A stretch of 64,000 nt of DNA from Zanthoxylum bungeanum. Its lineage: Eukaryota; Streptophyta; Magnoliopsida; Sapindales; Rutaceae. The notes beneath the pieces were generated by a model, which ran no database searches, was not told the origin of the DNA, and saw nothing but the letters and a program-made list of their open reading frames with translations. A program made the translations under genes and the position numbers. Below are positions 1 through 10,154 of the stretch, one piece after another. Location of the stretch: contig SKCR01023732.1 in assembly GCA_019454045.1 (NCBI GenBank), forward strand, positions 310,001-374,000, in the 5' to 3' direction. Every line of letters begins with the position of its first letter. The stretch's first letter is position 1.

Positions 1-1178
1 GGCAAGAAAGCAGCTTCTCCCACTTTCTGATTTTCATAAATATAGCTAAACACCACTTCCATAATCTATCCATTATCCAATTATATTACAAACATCAACT
101 TAACTTTAACAACAAAATAAAAAAAAATTATCTTCATCTCTTTGCAATTCTTCCTCCTATATTAGGTGACCAAAAAAAAAAAAATAATAATAAAATAAAA
201 TATATACAATCTTGAACAATGTAACTGATTTTTATTTTTATTTTTTTAAGAATTTATTAGCTCAATTCAAATGAGTGATTTGTAAAAGCAAATAAAATAT
301 AATGCTTAAACAATAAAAAAGACAGAAAATTTCAACATGAAGTTTTCATTTTTTCAAATAGCAAGGAGAGAAACGAAAACGCATGCACTTAGCTCAGCCA
401 TAATTAAATCAAAATATCTGGGCTGAGATCAATTTACCATTTTGTGATAAAACCCAGAAAGTAAACGAAAATTTGAAACTATAATTGATCAAAACTTTTT
501 TCATCTACTTTTGGTTTTCTATTCATGGATTTTCTCGGGAAACGAACAGAAAGTAGAAAATGAAAATGCACATACGGAGAGAGAGAGCGCGCCCTGAACT
601 CTTCAATCAAACAGAAAGAGATAACCATCAGCCCATTTTTGTACACTCCCCAAAACGAACCGTTTACAACCTCTCGTAGGAACGAACCGTTCATTTTTTT
701 TTTATACAAACTTTAGAAACTCCATCGCTAAATTATCCGACACGAATTTAAGCAGTATAAATAACATCTCGAGTTGTTCCAGAATCTGTCAATCAAATTT
801 TAAATTATTTGTCATTAAACCACACTCCTTAAAGACGAACAAACAATTCATTGCACAAATCGTTTTCATTTTATTTTTAACCTACTTCGCTGACCGAAAT
901 GAACTCCGTTAACAAATGTCATGTATTTATTAGATGAATGCATTGAGTAGGACTTATATAAGTTTTTCTTCTTCAATGTCATAGCTTCACCCTCGCTTGC
1001 ATCTCAAGTTACGAAGTTGGATTACGTGTTAAACTGCACTTTGTAATGAACTTTTTAATAAATTGTAAACGATAATTATTAAATAATAATTTAAATATAG
1101 TTAAAAAAATATATGTGATAGAAAATTATGAAAAATTTGACATAACTTAAAATGGATTGGTATAATGTGTGATGTATG
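1..1178. other. AT-rich intergenic DNA without a recognisable gene
   Basis: Long A/T runs and no reading frame with recognisable protein similarity. The longest open frame, on the minus strand near 479-709, has no domain-like composition. I see no RNA gene. A plant promoter could lie here but nothing marks one. Confidence 0.6.
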
Positions 1179-1337
1179 TAGGGATGACAATAAAACCGGG
1201 ACCGGTTCATGTATTTTACATCCGGCTACGGTAGTAATTATTTTGTAGGTTGGGTCCAATTTCCCGGACTTACCATAGAGGACTCAAAAACTAAATTAAA
1301 TTAAATTAAATAAAAACCTATCAAATTATCATCCCTA
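1179..1337. mobile_element. Short hAT-like MITE (TAGGGATG... termini)
   Basis: Begins TAGGGATGACAA and ends in the near-complement TTATCATCCCTA, the same terminal inverted repeat seen at 12864 and 30286. The flanking 8-mers (GATGTATG left, TATTTATG right) match at only five positions, so the duplication is decayed. Inside are short GGGACCGG and CCCGG blocks. It is non-coding and needs a transposase from elsewhere. Family assignment rests on the termini and on the 8-bp duplications of the other copies. Confidence 0.6.
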
Positions 1338-1411
1338 TATTTATGCTTTATATATAGGCCATGCCAAAGGCAACTAGAATTTATCTTTTGGAGGATTAAA
1401 TATGAACATTT

Positions 1412-1777
1412 TGTTGTGAAATAATGATCACTCTTGGAAGTGTTTGAGAAAAAACCGAATTCGTATTATTACTACAAGAATAATACACAAGTTTTACACA
1501 AAGAAAACTTAATGAAAAAACCTTACACTTCTCTCTACAATATATACACACTCATTGGGATAATAATAAGCTCACTGGAATGTTGTTTTTATAGTAGAAA
1601 AACGACTACTATTCATCCCTGATTTCATGCCACAAATCATGGCATTATCAAGAATTATTGGCTCTTTTTCTTCAATCACCACCTAAAGTATTATGTCTTC
1701 ATGCATACACTTTCTTCATGGTGGACTTCTTGCTAAAGTAGATTGTTGGTATGTGATGCTAGCTGGATTTCATTACA
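1412..1777 (-). repeat. 3' LTR of the minus-strand copia element
   Basis: 366 bp, TG...CA ends, nearly identical to 5183-5547. In element orientation it follows the polypurine tract, so it is the 3' LTR. Confidence 0.93.
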
Positions 1778-1790
1778 ATTCTCCCCCTCC
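1778..1790 (-). other. Polypurine tract of the minus-strand copia element
   Basis: On the minus strand reads GGAGGGGGAGAAT, directly abutting the 3' LTR. This is the expected plus-strand primer position. Confidence 0.85.
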
Positions 1791-1829
1791 AGCTACATCT
1801 GAAACAATCGTCATCTGACAGCTATCCCG

Positions 1830-2008
1830 GTTATGTCTCTGCACAACTCTAGCTTGTCCCGATCATCGTCCCTTTGTTGACATGTCGGCTGTGTCTCTGC
1901 ACAGCACACTTCACTGCATCTCTGTACAGTATTCTCCTGCTATGTCTCTGCATAGTACAATCCATTGTGTCTCTGCACAGTAATCTTCTGTTGTGTCTCT
2001 TCACCCGT
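1830..2008 (-). repeat. Tandem repeats derived from the RNaseH C-terminal motif
   Basis: Six imperfect copies of TGTGTCTCTGCACAG (plus-strand reading) lie near 1834, 1892, 1918, 1943, 1967 and 1993. Five are spaced about 24-26 bp and the outermost is 58 bp away. On the minus strand the unit reads CTGTGCAGAGACATAGC, which encodes Leu-Cys-Arg-Asp-Ile-Ala. This matches the Cys-Arg-Asp-containing end of copia RNaseH, just before the polypurine tract. The block sits where RT/RNaseH should be, so it looks like expansion of that end after a deletion. Confidence 0.75.
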
Positions 2009-2009
2009 T

Positions 2010-2271
2010 TATTCTTCAGTGCTTTCTTGCCTTTGGGAAACTCTCTGGCTCCCTCACATCAGTAAGCAGAATATATTCGGATCCCGGATATCTGGTTGAT
2101 GGAATCCTGCCTCGCTCAGATCTTCTTGTCTGAGGTCTACTGGTTTCAGGAGGTCTGTCATCATCCATCTCTGTGAATGATCTTGTAGCTTCTAGTGGAG
2201 TGGGTTGCGGCTCCCCATGCTCAACACTTTCTTCTTTAATCTCCGATGGAACAGGCTCTGTCTCCCCCTGC
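2010..2271 (-). pseudogene. Remnant of integrase C-terminus and first residues of RT
   Basis: Downstream of the integrase stop the minus strand still reads as copia polyprotein: a stretch resembling RRSERGRIPSTRY, then LLTDVREPESF. It then jumps to FPKGKKALKNKRV, which normally lies about 40 residues further on, at the start of RT. So part of the RT N-terminus and everything after KNK(W)V is gone. No YVDD box is present anywhere in this element. Confidence 0.75.
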
Positions 2272-3237
2272 TCAACATCTCTCTGCCTCCTCTGGTTCTG
2301 CTTCTGGAATTTCCTCGTGCACCCTATCTGTGACCAATTGTGCTGGTGCTGGGTCTGGATTTATGTTGGCACTGGTATTTGAAGACATTCTGGGCATTTC
2401 AATGTCTTCAATTGTTCGGTCTTCAAGAAACTCTACTTCCTGGCTTTTGATGACCATCTTTTCCTTCGGATCCCATAGTCTGTATCCAAATTCTTCATCT
2501 CCATAGCCTAGGAATATACATGGAGTTGTCCTTGCATCGAGCTTCTCCCTGAGCTCATTGGATACATATACAACGGCTAAACAACCGAATACTCTAGGGT
2601 GAGTGTAGGAGGGATTCTTACCAGACCACAATTTCTCCGGAATCTCCAAGTTCAACGGTTCAATTGGTGATCTGTTGATCAGGTAACAGGCAGCACGAAC
2701 AGCTTCTCCCCAGAATGGCTTTGGCAGCTTAGCCATACTGATCATTCCTCTGACTTTCTCTATAATGGTGCGGTTCATGCTTGCAGCGACACCATTATGT
2801 TGTGGAGTGTGTGGAACAGTTCTCTCATGTCGAATGCTATGTCTTATGCAGTAGGCTTCGAACTCCCTGGAACTGTACTTGCCTCTATTGTCTGTGCGAA
2901 GGCACTTCAGCTTCTTCCCTGTTTCATGCTCTACCATGGCGTGGAACAGCTTGAATTGATCTAGGACCTGATCCTTCGTCTTGAGGAAATACACCCAGAT
3001 TTTCCGTGAAGCATCATCGATGAAAGTCAGAAAAAACTTGTTACCACCCAATGAATCAACCTCCAAGGGACCACAAACATCAGAGTGCACCAGACTGAGC
3101 AACTCTGATCTTCTCTCTGAAGAGAAATCAAATGAGACTCTGCGTTGCTTACCAATTGAGTAGTGGTAGCAAGGACCTCGTGCAGCATCCTTGGTAAGCT
3201 CTTTCTTGTCCAGGGTAGACAACCCTCTCCCACTCAT
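2272..3237 (-). pseudogene. Copia integrase, catalytically dead
   Basis: The frame covers the zinc-binding end and the catalytic core of a Tnt1-like integrase. The first Asp (HSDVCGP) and second Asp (RTDN) are present. Exactly 35 residues after the second Asp, the Glu of the usual GVAER motif is Ala (GVAAS). The neighbouring RTDNGGEY motif reads RTDNRGKY. The zinc finger also lost its last Cys (CYHY). An in-frame TGA near 3241 separates it from the protease; a Gly codon in LGHMS is expected there. The product could not join DNA ends. Confidence 0.88.
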
Positions 3238-3240
3238 GTG

Positions 3241-3817
3241 TCAGAGTCTCTGGTTCCACAGATTTTGAGAAGCCTCTTTTTCAGCTACTTTGAGGCTGTC
3301 TGCACAAATCTTCACATGAGACTTGTATAGTGCGCCGCAAGCATGTCCTCGGGCGACAACCATGACACCTTTCGTCATTCTCCATGTGCCATTTCTGAAG
3401 TGATTTTCATAGCCCTGTTTGTCAAGAGCTATCCCCGAGAGTACATTCAGCCGAAGTTCTGGAACATGCAGGACATCCTTCAAGATCAATGTACACCCGA
3501 CATTTTTCCGCAACTGAATATCACCCATTCCTACTATCCCAGAGGAACTAATATTTCCCATCTTCACTGCTCCAAAGTCTCCCGCTTTGTAGGTTGTGAA
3601 GTAATCTCTGTGAGGAGTGACGTGGTAGGATGCTGCAGTATCTACCACCCACTCAACATCTTGGGTTGCGTTGTGAAGGCATGCCTCTTCCTGTATGGAG
3701 CATATTGCTACATCTGCTTGGACAACAACCAGTGTGTCTCTCCTTCGTCATTCTTCGGCTGGTGATTGCCTTCTCTCTGCTCTCGTTGCAGTTTTCGGCA
3801 ATTCTTCTTTAGGTGGC
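3241..3817 (-). pseudogene. Copia zinc knuckle and protease region
   Basis: The minus strand near 3825-3842 encodes a normal CCHC knuckle (CYHCGIVGHLKKNC). It lies in a different frame from the gag frame upstream, so one frameshift separates them. The protease active site appears as VDTAAS near the start of the 3241-3648 frame, the Tnt1-type form of the D-S/T-G motif. It is followed by the typical MGN...GDIQL and VLHVPELRLNVLS blocks. The frame ends in the premature TGA at 3241. Confidence 0.85.
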
Positions 3818-4540
3818 CTACAATGCCACAATGGTAGCACTTATAGGTAGGCTTCCTTCCATCTGAGGATCTACCCCTAGTTGTGCTTCTGCCTCTCTCT
3901 CCGTCTCTTCCTTGATGTCTTCCTCGAGTCTCTGTGACGAAGGCTCTGTCTGTTCTGAGCCAACATCTTTTCTCCTGGACTCCTCATTCGACATGGCATC
4001 TTTTACCATAGGCATGGTAACTTTACCTCCTGGAGCGGAATTGCTGAGAGTAACCACCAATGTCTCCCAGCTATCAGGAAGGGAACTGAGTAGTAAGAGG
4101 GCTTGTATTTCATCTCCCAGCTGCATGTCTACTGCAGACAACTGGTTCACCAGGCTCTGGAACTCGTTGGTGTGTTCTGCAACGGAAGTTCCACTCCGTA
4201 GCTTCAGGTTCACCAAACGCCTCATTAACAGGGCTTTATCCCGAGCTGTCTTGGCCTGGAACATGTCTTCCAGCTTTATCCACATCCCGTAAGCATCTGA
4301 ATCCAGTGCTACGTGGTGGAAGACACTGTGACCGATCCACTGCCTTATCTGACCCAAAGTTCTGTTGTTGAGTTTATTCCAGTCATACTCCTTAACAGAC
4401 TCTGGTTTCACTCCCTTCAACTCGATGACATCAAACAGATCTTTACAATGCAAAAAATCTATCATCCTAGGTCTCCAGAGGGAGTAATTAGTGGCAGCCA
4501 GTTTAATCATTGCACCAGAATGAGAATCCTCCATCTCCAT
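3818..4540 (-). pseudogene. Copia Gag (UBN2-type), frameshifted before the zinc knuckle
   Basis: 240 codons from an ATG in the expected place after the leader. Visible Gag hallmarks: YSLWRPRM near residue 20, IRQWIGHSV, MWIKLEDMF, and LLLLSSLPDSWE. The last residues run out of frame, and the CCHC knuckle lies just downstream in another frame. The protein would pack RNA into the virus-like particle. This copy would give only a truncated Gag. Confidence 0.85.
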
Positions 4541-4744
4541 TTTAAGTTTTAAAGTTTAAAATGAGAATACACTAAAATCGGGTCTGAATTTCACAAATCG
4601 GAGGTCACCGTTGCGTCCAGAACGGTCGAAAATGGTGGAATAGACACTTCGTTGGTCTAAATCCGACACAGGGGCTGATTTGTAAATTCCTAAAAGTTCT
4701 GGGGCAAAACTGTAAATTTCCAAACTTCAGGGGGCTAAATGAAA

Positions 4745-4930
4745 TTTACCAGGCTGCTGACGTGGCGCTGACGTGGCAAAGTGGGACCGATTTGCTGACA
4801 TGGCAGACACGTGGCGGCTGACGTGGCGCTGACGTGGCGGATGACGTGGCGGCTGACTGGGCGCTGACTGTGCGCTGACTGGGCGTGACGTGGCGCTGAC
4901 GTGGCGGCCACGCGGATCGTCTTCAACCTT
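4745..4930 (-). repeat. GCCACGTCAGC tandem repeats in the copia leader
   Basis: The plus strand repeats GCTGACGTGGC about nine times with variants (GACTGGGC, GACTGTGC). On the minus strand this is the leader between primer site and gag. A related GTCAGC-repeat leader occurs in the second copia element at about 23770-23870. Confidence 0.85.
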
Positions 4931-5168
4931 CAGCGCGCGTGAGGCGCGTGTCTGCGAGTGGCGGCGCGTGGGAGGTCTCTGCCTGGCGCGTGCGGCGCGT
5001 GCGGAGGCTGTGGACGTCGGTTCGGTCACCGGAAAATACCACCGTGCTCGTCTCGACGTGAACTAGCTGATGGTACCCTCAAAATGAATTTTTGATAACT
5101 TTTCCGGAACTCGAATTTTCCGAACCAAACTCCGTTCTTCGGTTTTTCGATCCCAATGAAGAACCAAA

Positions 5169-5180
5169 GCTCTGATACCA
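5169..5180 (-). other. Primer-binding site (initiator Met tRNA)
   Basis: The minus strand reads TGGTATCAGAGC two bases inside the 5' LTR, the standard plant copia site complementary to the 3' end of tRNA-iMet. Confidence 0.93.
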
Positions 5181-5182
5181 CT

Positions 5183-5547
5183 TGTTGTGAAATAATGATC
5201 ACTCTTGGAAGTGTTTGAGGAAAAACCGAATTCGTATTATTACTACAAGAATAATACACAAGTTTTACACAAAGAAAACTTAATGAAAAAACCTTACACT
5301 TCTCTCTACAATTATACACACTCATTGGGATAATAATAAGCTCACTGGAATGTTGTTTTTATAGTAGAAAAACGACTACTATTCATCCATGATTTCATGC
5401 CACAAATCATGGCATTATCAAGAATTATTGGCTCTTTTTCTTCAATCACCACCTAAAGTATTATGTCTTCATGCATACACTTTCTTCATGGTGGACTTCT
5501 TGCTAAAGTAGATTGTTGGTATGTGATGCTAGCTGGATTTCATTACA
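5183..5547 (-). repeat. 5' LTR of the minus-strand copia element
   Basis: 365 bp, next to the primer-binding site. Differs from 1412-1777 at three places seen by eye. Confidence 0.93.
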
Positions 5548-5552
5548 CATTT

Positions 5553-7779
5553 CCCAATAATAAACTCTTTAATTTGTTATAATTAATGGTATTGGATATC
5601 TAGAAATTACCTTAATTTAATGAGAAATTAAAGAATTGTCAAAATTACTTTTGTTAGAGCTTTGTATATTCCTTGTAGTCTCAAGAAATTGACCAACCCT
5701 ATATAACATTCACAAGAGGATTTGTTAAAGAACCAATGTACTTAAATATTATCTAGAAAAATTAAAATTTTAATATTTGAGTCACAATTGATGTGACAAT
5801 TTAACTGTAATTGCCATATCATGATAAATATCCCGTAGTATTTGTAGGCTTAGTGGATTGAGACCCAATTCGATCCGACCCAATCCGTACAAATCCCTAA
5901 TTTATCATTTTTCCTACAATATTGGGCTTCTCAATTGGCAACACACACTTGATGCTCCCTCCCTCCAAAGCTAATATTCTTTGATATACTAATAGCCAAC
6001 ACAAAAACCAAAAGAGAAAATAATTCAATTGTGAAATTTTAAGCAAGTGTCACCATTAGGCCTTATCCGAATCAACAAGTGAAAAAGAGTTTTTGGGTGA
6101 ATCCATAAACTTCACCAAGAGAGAAGCCAAATGTGTCATGATCAAAGCCACCATGGATCCACGTGTGGTAATGACACATTGGAGGTCCCAAACCCAACAA
6201 ATACATTTGAAAGGGTCCAAAAAAAAGTTTGTCACAAGACAAGGAATCATAATGAAATGAAAGACACCCACATATCATCTAGAAGGGTTATAAAATTACA
6301 TCCGATCTGTGCGGGTTTCAAAAAAATATTAATATTTTTTCGAGTTAATCCGATCTGACTCGATATTTGTAAGTTGGGTTACATATTTGATATTAAAACT
6401 CGACCCGACCCGACATTATAAGTTTTTTATTATATTTCTAAAATTTTTATAATTTTTTTTACTATTATTTTATTTGTTTATTATTTTTGTTGTCTTGAAA
6501 TTTTATATATATGATAATTTTCAGGACATAAAATAACTAGTATTTCTATTTTAAAATAATTAATATATTAAAAAAAATCTAACCACCCGACCTGATCGGA
6601 TCTCACAAAATTCAAAAAAATTCCGACCTGATCCGACCCGTGAACACACATATTATCTATCCTATCATGTGTGCTAATAGTAAGTGCCACGAGTTTCATT
6701 TATACCTCCCCTACACAACAAAAACAAGACATTTATACAAACACATGGTGGGCACGGCAAGCAAAAAAGAAGAAGCAAAGTGCCCAATTAACAAATAGTT
6801 TGACCTACATTTTTGTCCAAGAAGTGGGTTCCTCTCTTTTTGTCGTTTTGTTATTGCCCTTAATCATGTGATTAATATAATAAAGTCTTGTTAAGTGTAG
6901 AGGCCAAGTGGGCAACCTTAAACACACCAATAATTAAGGTTCAATTAGAGGATTTAGTAATAAAGTTGAAAATAGACTGTCCTATTCCTATATATTCTTA
7001 GTTGAATTTGTTCAATCTAAAGGGTTTGGTTGAAATGTTCAATTTTGAACCCAAAGATACAAGTTACTATCATTTTGTTTTTACTTTGTTTTGACTATCC
7101 AAATTTTAAATTTGTGATTCAATCCTTATATAATAGTTGTTACATCCAATCCGAACTTGATATGTATTAATTTTTGGGTTTTTTTGGTCTTGTGCTTATT
7201 TGTATTCACCAATACTAATCGAGGTGGGAAGACCAGATCAATCCCATAATTCTTCTAGTATCTTCGATAGATTTTAGGTATGAATTCAATTTTAAATTGA
7301 TTATGGGAAATATGTAGTGCGTATAATTAATATTACTAGGCTATATCCTAGGATTGAGTCTTAAGATTTTATAAGTGTTGTAATCGAACTGAAATGGTCG
7401 TGTATCTGTATCATTTTATGATGATTTTTTTATATTAATCCTTCAAAAGGATAAAATAAGTATCAATTACGATTGATAAAAAGCTAATCGCAAAATTCAA
7501 CTCTAACACCGAATCAAAATCAATTCACAAATCTAATAGTAACCTATTAAAGGTAACAAATCTATAAACCCATTTAGTCAAAGCCAAGGTTTCATCCCAA
7601 TTTTTGACAAGCACAAATCATCTCAAAAAGAGGATTCTATATGCTTTTTTTTTGTTTCGAGTCTATGAAAATGAAAATTATAGGTGAGTTGGCCTCAAAT
7701 TTAGATTCAAATAAATTCATTTAGAGGGCTAAATTTGTTAATAAATTGTGATTTGGCTAAATTGCCCCAAAAAAGAAGT
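5553..7779. other. AT-rich intergenic DNA with a degenerate GACCCGA-rich repeat
   Basis: No gene recognised. Around 6290-6650 short blocks of CGACCCGA and CCGACCTGATCCGACCCG occur at both ends of an AT-rich core, the same design as 38870-39220. It is probably an old non-autonomous element, but I could not fix its ends. The rest is AT-rich with only short frames. Confidence 0.55.
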
Positions 7780-7958
7780 TTTTTTTTTCTTTGAAATCGT
7801 TGGAAATACTACCGCCAAATCACCCATTTTGAGTTTAAGTGAAGCAGATAAAACTCTCGGCTGTCCCAGGCTCTTATAATAAATGCACTATCTGGATTCG
7901 AACTCAGAACCTCAAGATAAGATCTTAAATCCTACACTACCAAATCACGCCTATCGGG
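7780..7958 (-). mobile_element. tRNA-derived SINE, family 1
   Basis: Starts with the T run (poly-A tail on the minus strand) and carries the family core: a diverged GGTGGTTTGG segment, GACAGCCG, CTTATAATAAATGCAC and a B-box-like GTTCGAATCC. Same family as the intact copy at 60567-60753. Diverged, with a weak flanking duplication. Confidence 0.8.
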
Positions 7959-8088
7959 TGGAAAAAAATGCTTCTTAAACAAAGGCACCTGCAAGATTGT
8001 GAAAATACATGGGGTATGCACATGTTACTTTAAGATCATACAATCAAAAGCATTTTATGATTTTGAAACGAAAGTATAGGAAATAAAG

Positions 8089-8323
8089 AACCTCGAGGGT
8101 TGCCTCAGTGGTAAAGGCTTTGGGCTTGAGTTGTTTGCTCACTCTCAGGTTCAAGGTTCGAATCCCACTAGATGCATTTCCTTAGGGCTATGCCCCTGGT
8201 GTGAAAAGCCAGCGACTTACCATGATCTGTGTTGGGAAACTTCTGAGGGCACGAGGCACAGATCCCGGGGATTAGTCGAGGTGCGCGTAAGCTGGCCCGG
8301 ACACCCCGGTTATCCAAAAAAAA
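8089..8323 (+). mobile_element. tRNA-derived SINE, family 2 (Au-like), with 17-bp duplication
   Basis: 235 bp. A-box-like GCCTCAGTGGTAAAGG near the head and B box GGTTCGAATCC near 8155 mark RNA polymerase III promoter ancestry. It ends in an A run. It is flanked by a perfect duplication AAGTATAGGAAATAAAG (8072-8088 and 8324-8340), so it is recent. The tail CTGGCCCGGACACCCCGGTTAT recalls Au-type plant SINEs; that name is from memory. Confidence 0.88.
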
Positions 8324-8664
8324 AAGTATAGGAAATAAAGTTGGGAAATCTACAAAAAAAAAAAAAAAAAAAGAGAGAAAAAAAAAAAGAAAGAATTATA
8401 TGTGGTCCTTAATTCAACCCAATATCCATCATCTTTATGACCTATATATATTTGGCTCCAAAAATAATAAAGGAAATTAACAATTTTAGGCATTGTCAAA
8501 TTTAAAATATTAAATTTAGACAACTAAAGTAATCCTTTCTGAAAATGATTAATTTCATAATTTAAGATGAAAATTCTCACTTCTCCTCCCTCTAAATTTA
8601 TTAAATTTTTTTTTTTTTTACAATTTATTATCTCTCTCAAAAAAAGGTAGCAGGTTGCTCATTT

Positions 8665-8800
8665 TTTTTTTTTAATTTTAAGATAGGTTTTGCGACACCT
8701 ATCGTAAGTGTCACAAAACTCATCGCAAATGTTGTAAAATATTTACGATAAGTTTTGCGACATTTGTGACGAATGTCGTAAAACCTGTTTTTAAAAAAAA
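8665..8800. repeat. Cluster of TTTTGCGACA-type repeats in inverted arrangement
   Basis: AGGTTTTGCGACACC near 8684 and GTCGTAAAACCTG near 8778 are near-complements. Between them are further variants (GTCACAAAACTC, GTTTTGCGACATTTG). Such motif clusters resemble subterminal repeats of plant DNA transposons. No ends or duplication could be fixed. Confidence 0.45.
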
Positions 8801-8846
8801 TTGATGAAGGAGGAGGGTATTTTATCCAAAACAAATATATATATTT

Positions 8847-9365
8847 GGCAAAAATTCAAAACTGACCCTCTAATTTTCATGTTTTGTCAATTCAGTCCTT
8901 TAATTTTCAGTTTTGTCAATTCAGTCCTCTAACTTTCAATTTTTGTCTATTTAAGATTTCGTTACAAATTTACCGTTATTACTGCCAAAAACACTGTTTT
9001 CATTTATTTTTTATTTTTTTCAATTTTTTTTTAAAAAAAGAATCTAAAAAATCTAAAAAAAAAAAGAAAAAAAAAAAGAGGGAACTCGATCCCCTTCTCT
9101 GACGATCAGAGCCCTTCTCTGATCAGAGAAGGGGATCGAGTTCCCCCTTTTTTTTTTTCTTTTTTTAAAGATTTTTTAAGATTTTTTTTTAAATTCCGAA
9201 AAAAAAAAATGAAAACGGTGTTTTTTGCAGTAATAACGGTAAATTTATAACGGAGTATTGAATTGACAGAAATTGAGAGTTAGAGGACTGAATTGACAAA
9301 ACTGAAAGTTAGAGGACTGAATTGACAAAACATGAAAGTTAGAGGGTCAGTTTTGTATTTTTGCC
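8847..9365. mobile_element. Mutator-like foldback element with 9-bp duplication
   Basis: A 519-bp nearly complete palindrome centred near 9110, beginning GGCAAAAATTCAAAACTGAC and ending in its near-complement. It is flanked by the perfect 9-mer TATATATTT (8838-8846 and 9366-9374), the duplication size of Mutator-like elements. Each arm carries repeated GTCAATTCAGTCCTCTAA units, a GTTATTACTGC block and a GATCCCCTTCTCTGA core. Non-coding. RNA from it would fold into a long hairpin. Confidence 0.88.
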
Positions 9366-9686
9366 TATATATTTTTATTTACAGAGGAAAAAAATATTAC
9401 ATGGCTAAATTGAATGAGATAAATTTGATAATAAAAAAAAATAGATTTAATTTGGATTAAAAAAAAAATTTGAGATAGCCTAAAAATGGTAAATTTCCAA
9501 ATAAAAATTAATAGGAAAAAATCCCTTGATAGGGATGACACATAATTTGACAGCCAGGTATTGGCAGAAGCACACGTGTTGAGCTTTTAATAGAGAAACA
9601 AGTGGGGAGTGGAGCTGGGGCTGAAACTTGTGTTTATCTGTGAGACCATAGGATTGTTTGATCTTAAAATAGCATGTCATGTGCAT

Positions 9687-10143
9687 GGGTAGAGGTGGCC
9701 ACGGTTCGGTTTGGTTTTAGAACTGAATCGAATCGTTCAGTTATATGGTTTTCGATTATTATAATCGGTTCGGTTACGGTTCTAGTTTCTTAGAATCTTA
9801 GAATCGAACCGAAAAATTCGGTTCGGTTTCGGTTTGGTTCTCTATTTTTAAGGGGAAAAAATTGGTTCGGTTCTGGTTCGAATCTTAAGGTTACAGCTCC
9901 AAATTTTGTGCAACCGTAACTGAATCATTTGAGGGTTCGGTTCCGATTTTGGAACCGGAACCGAATGGAATCGTAACCTTACGGTTCCATCCGGTTCGTT
10001 TTCTGTTTCGAACCGGAACAATGGCCGGGCCTATGTATTGATAACAAAGCGCATCAGTGATCTTAAGTTTGAATATTTTACATGTTTTATTTAAATTTGA
10101 ATCGAATAATTTAACGCGAAACTTTCGAAATAAAAAAAAAAAG
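9687..10143. mobile_element. AACCGAACC-rich element flanked by an 11-bp direct repeat
   Basis: Dense GGTTCGGTTT / AACCGAACC blocks from about 9705 to 10020, then about 110 bp of ordinary AT-rich DNA ending in a run of A. It is bounded by the direct repeat GTCATGTGCAT (9676-9686 and 10144-10154). The A run before a duplication suggests retroposition. The motif-rich part alone (TAGAGGTGGCCA ... TGGCCGGGCCTA) resembles hAT-like MITEs, so it may be composite. Confidence 0.5.
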
Positions 10144-10154
10144 GTCATGTGCAT

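Larger units (their letters stand above)
1412..5547 (-). mobile_element. Ty1-copia (Tork/Tnt1-like) retrotransposon, defective, young
   Basis: Two LTRs of 366 and 365 bp (1412-1777 and 5183-5547) start TGTTGTGA and end TTACA. They are flanked by a perfect 5-bp duplication CATTT (1407-1411, 5548-5552). By eye the LTRs differ by two substitutions and one small length change, so insertion was recent. Reading on the minus strand: 5' LTR, initiator-Met tRNA primer site, repeat-rich leader, gag, protease, integrase, a remnant of the start of RT, a repeat block, polypurine tract and 3' LTR. Almost all of RT/RNaseH is deleted, the frame is broken by a frameshift and a stop, and the integrase catalytic Glu is lost. 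At 4.1 kb it is shorter than the roughly 5 kb usual for the lineage. Confidence 0.95.

Noticed and set aside
3818..3960. Programmed frameshift between gag and pol in the young copia element
   Set aside because: No slippery site recognised. The other lesions (stop, E-to-A change, RT deletion) make plain decay more likely.
4727..5029. Arg/Ser/Ala-rich minus-strand frames
   Set aside because: They read through the GCCACGTCAGC leader repeats of the copia element, upstream of gag.
8131..8331. Open frame and tRNA-like A/B boxes at 8.1-8.3 kb as a gene or tRNA
   Set aside because: The boxes belong to a SINE with an A tail and a 17-bp duplication. No cloverleaf with acceptor stem was found.
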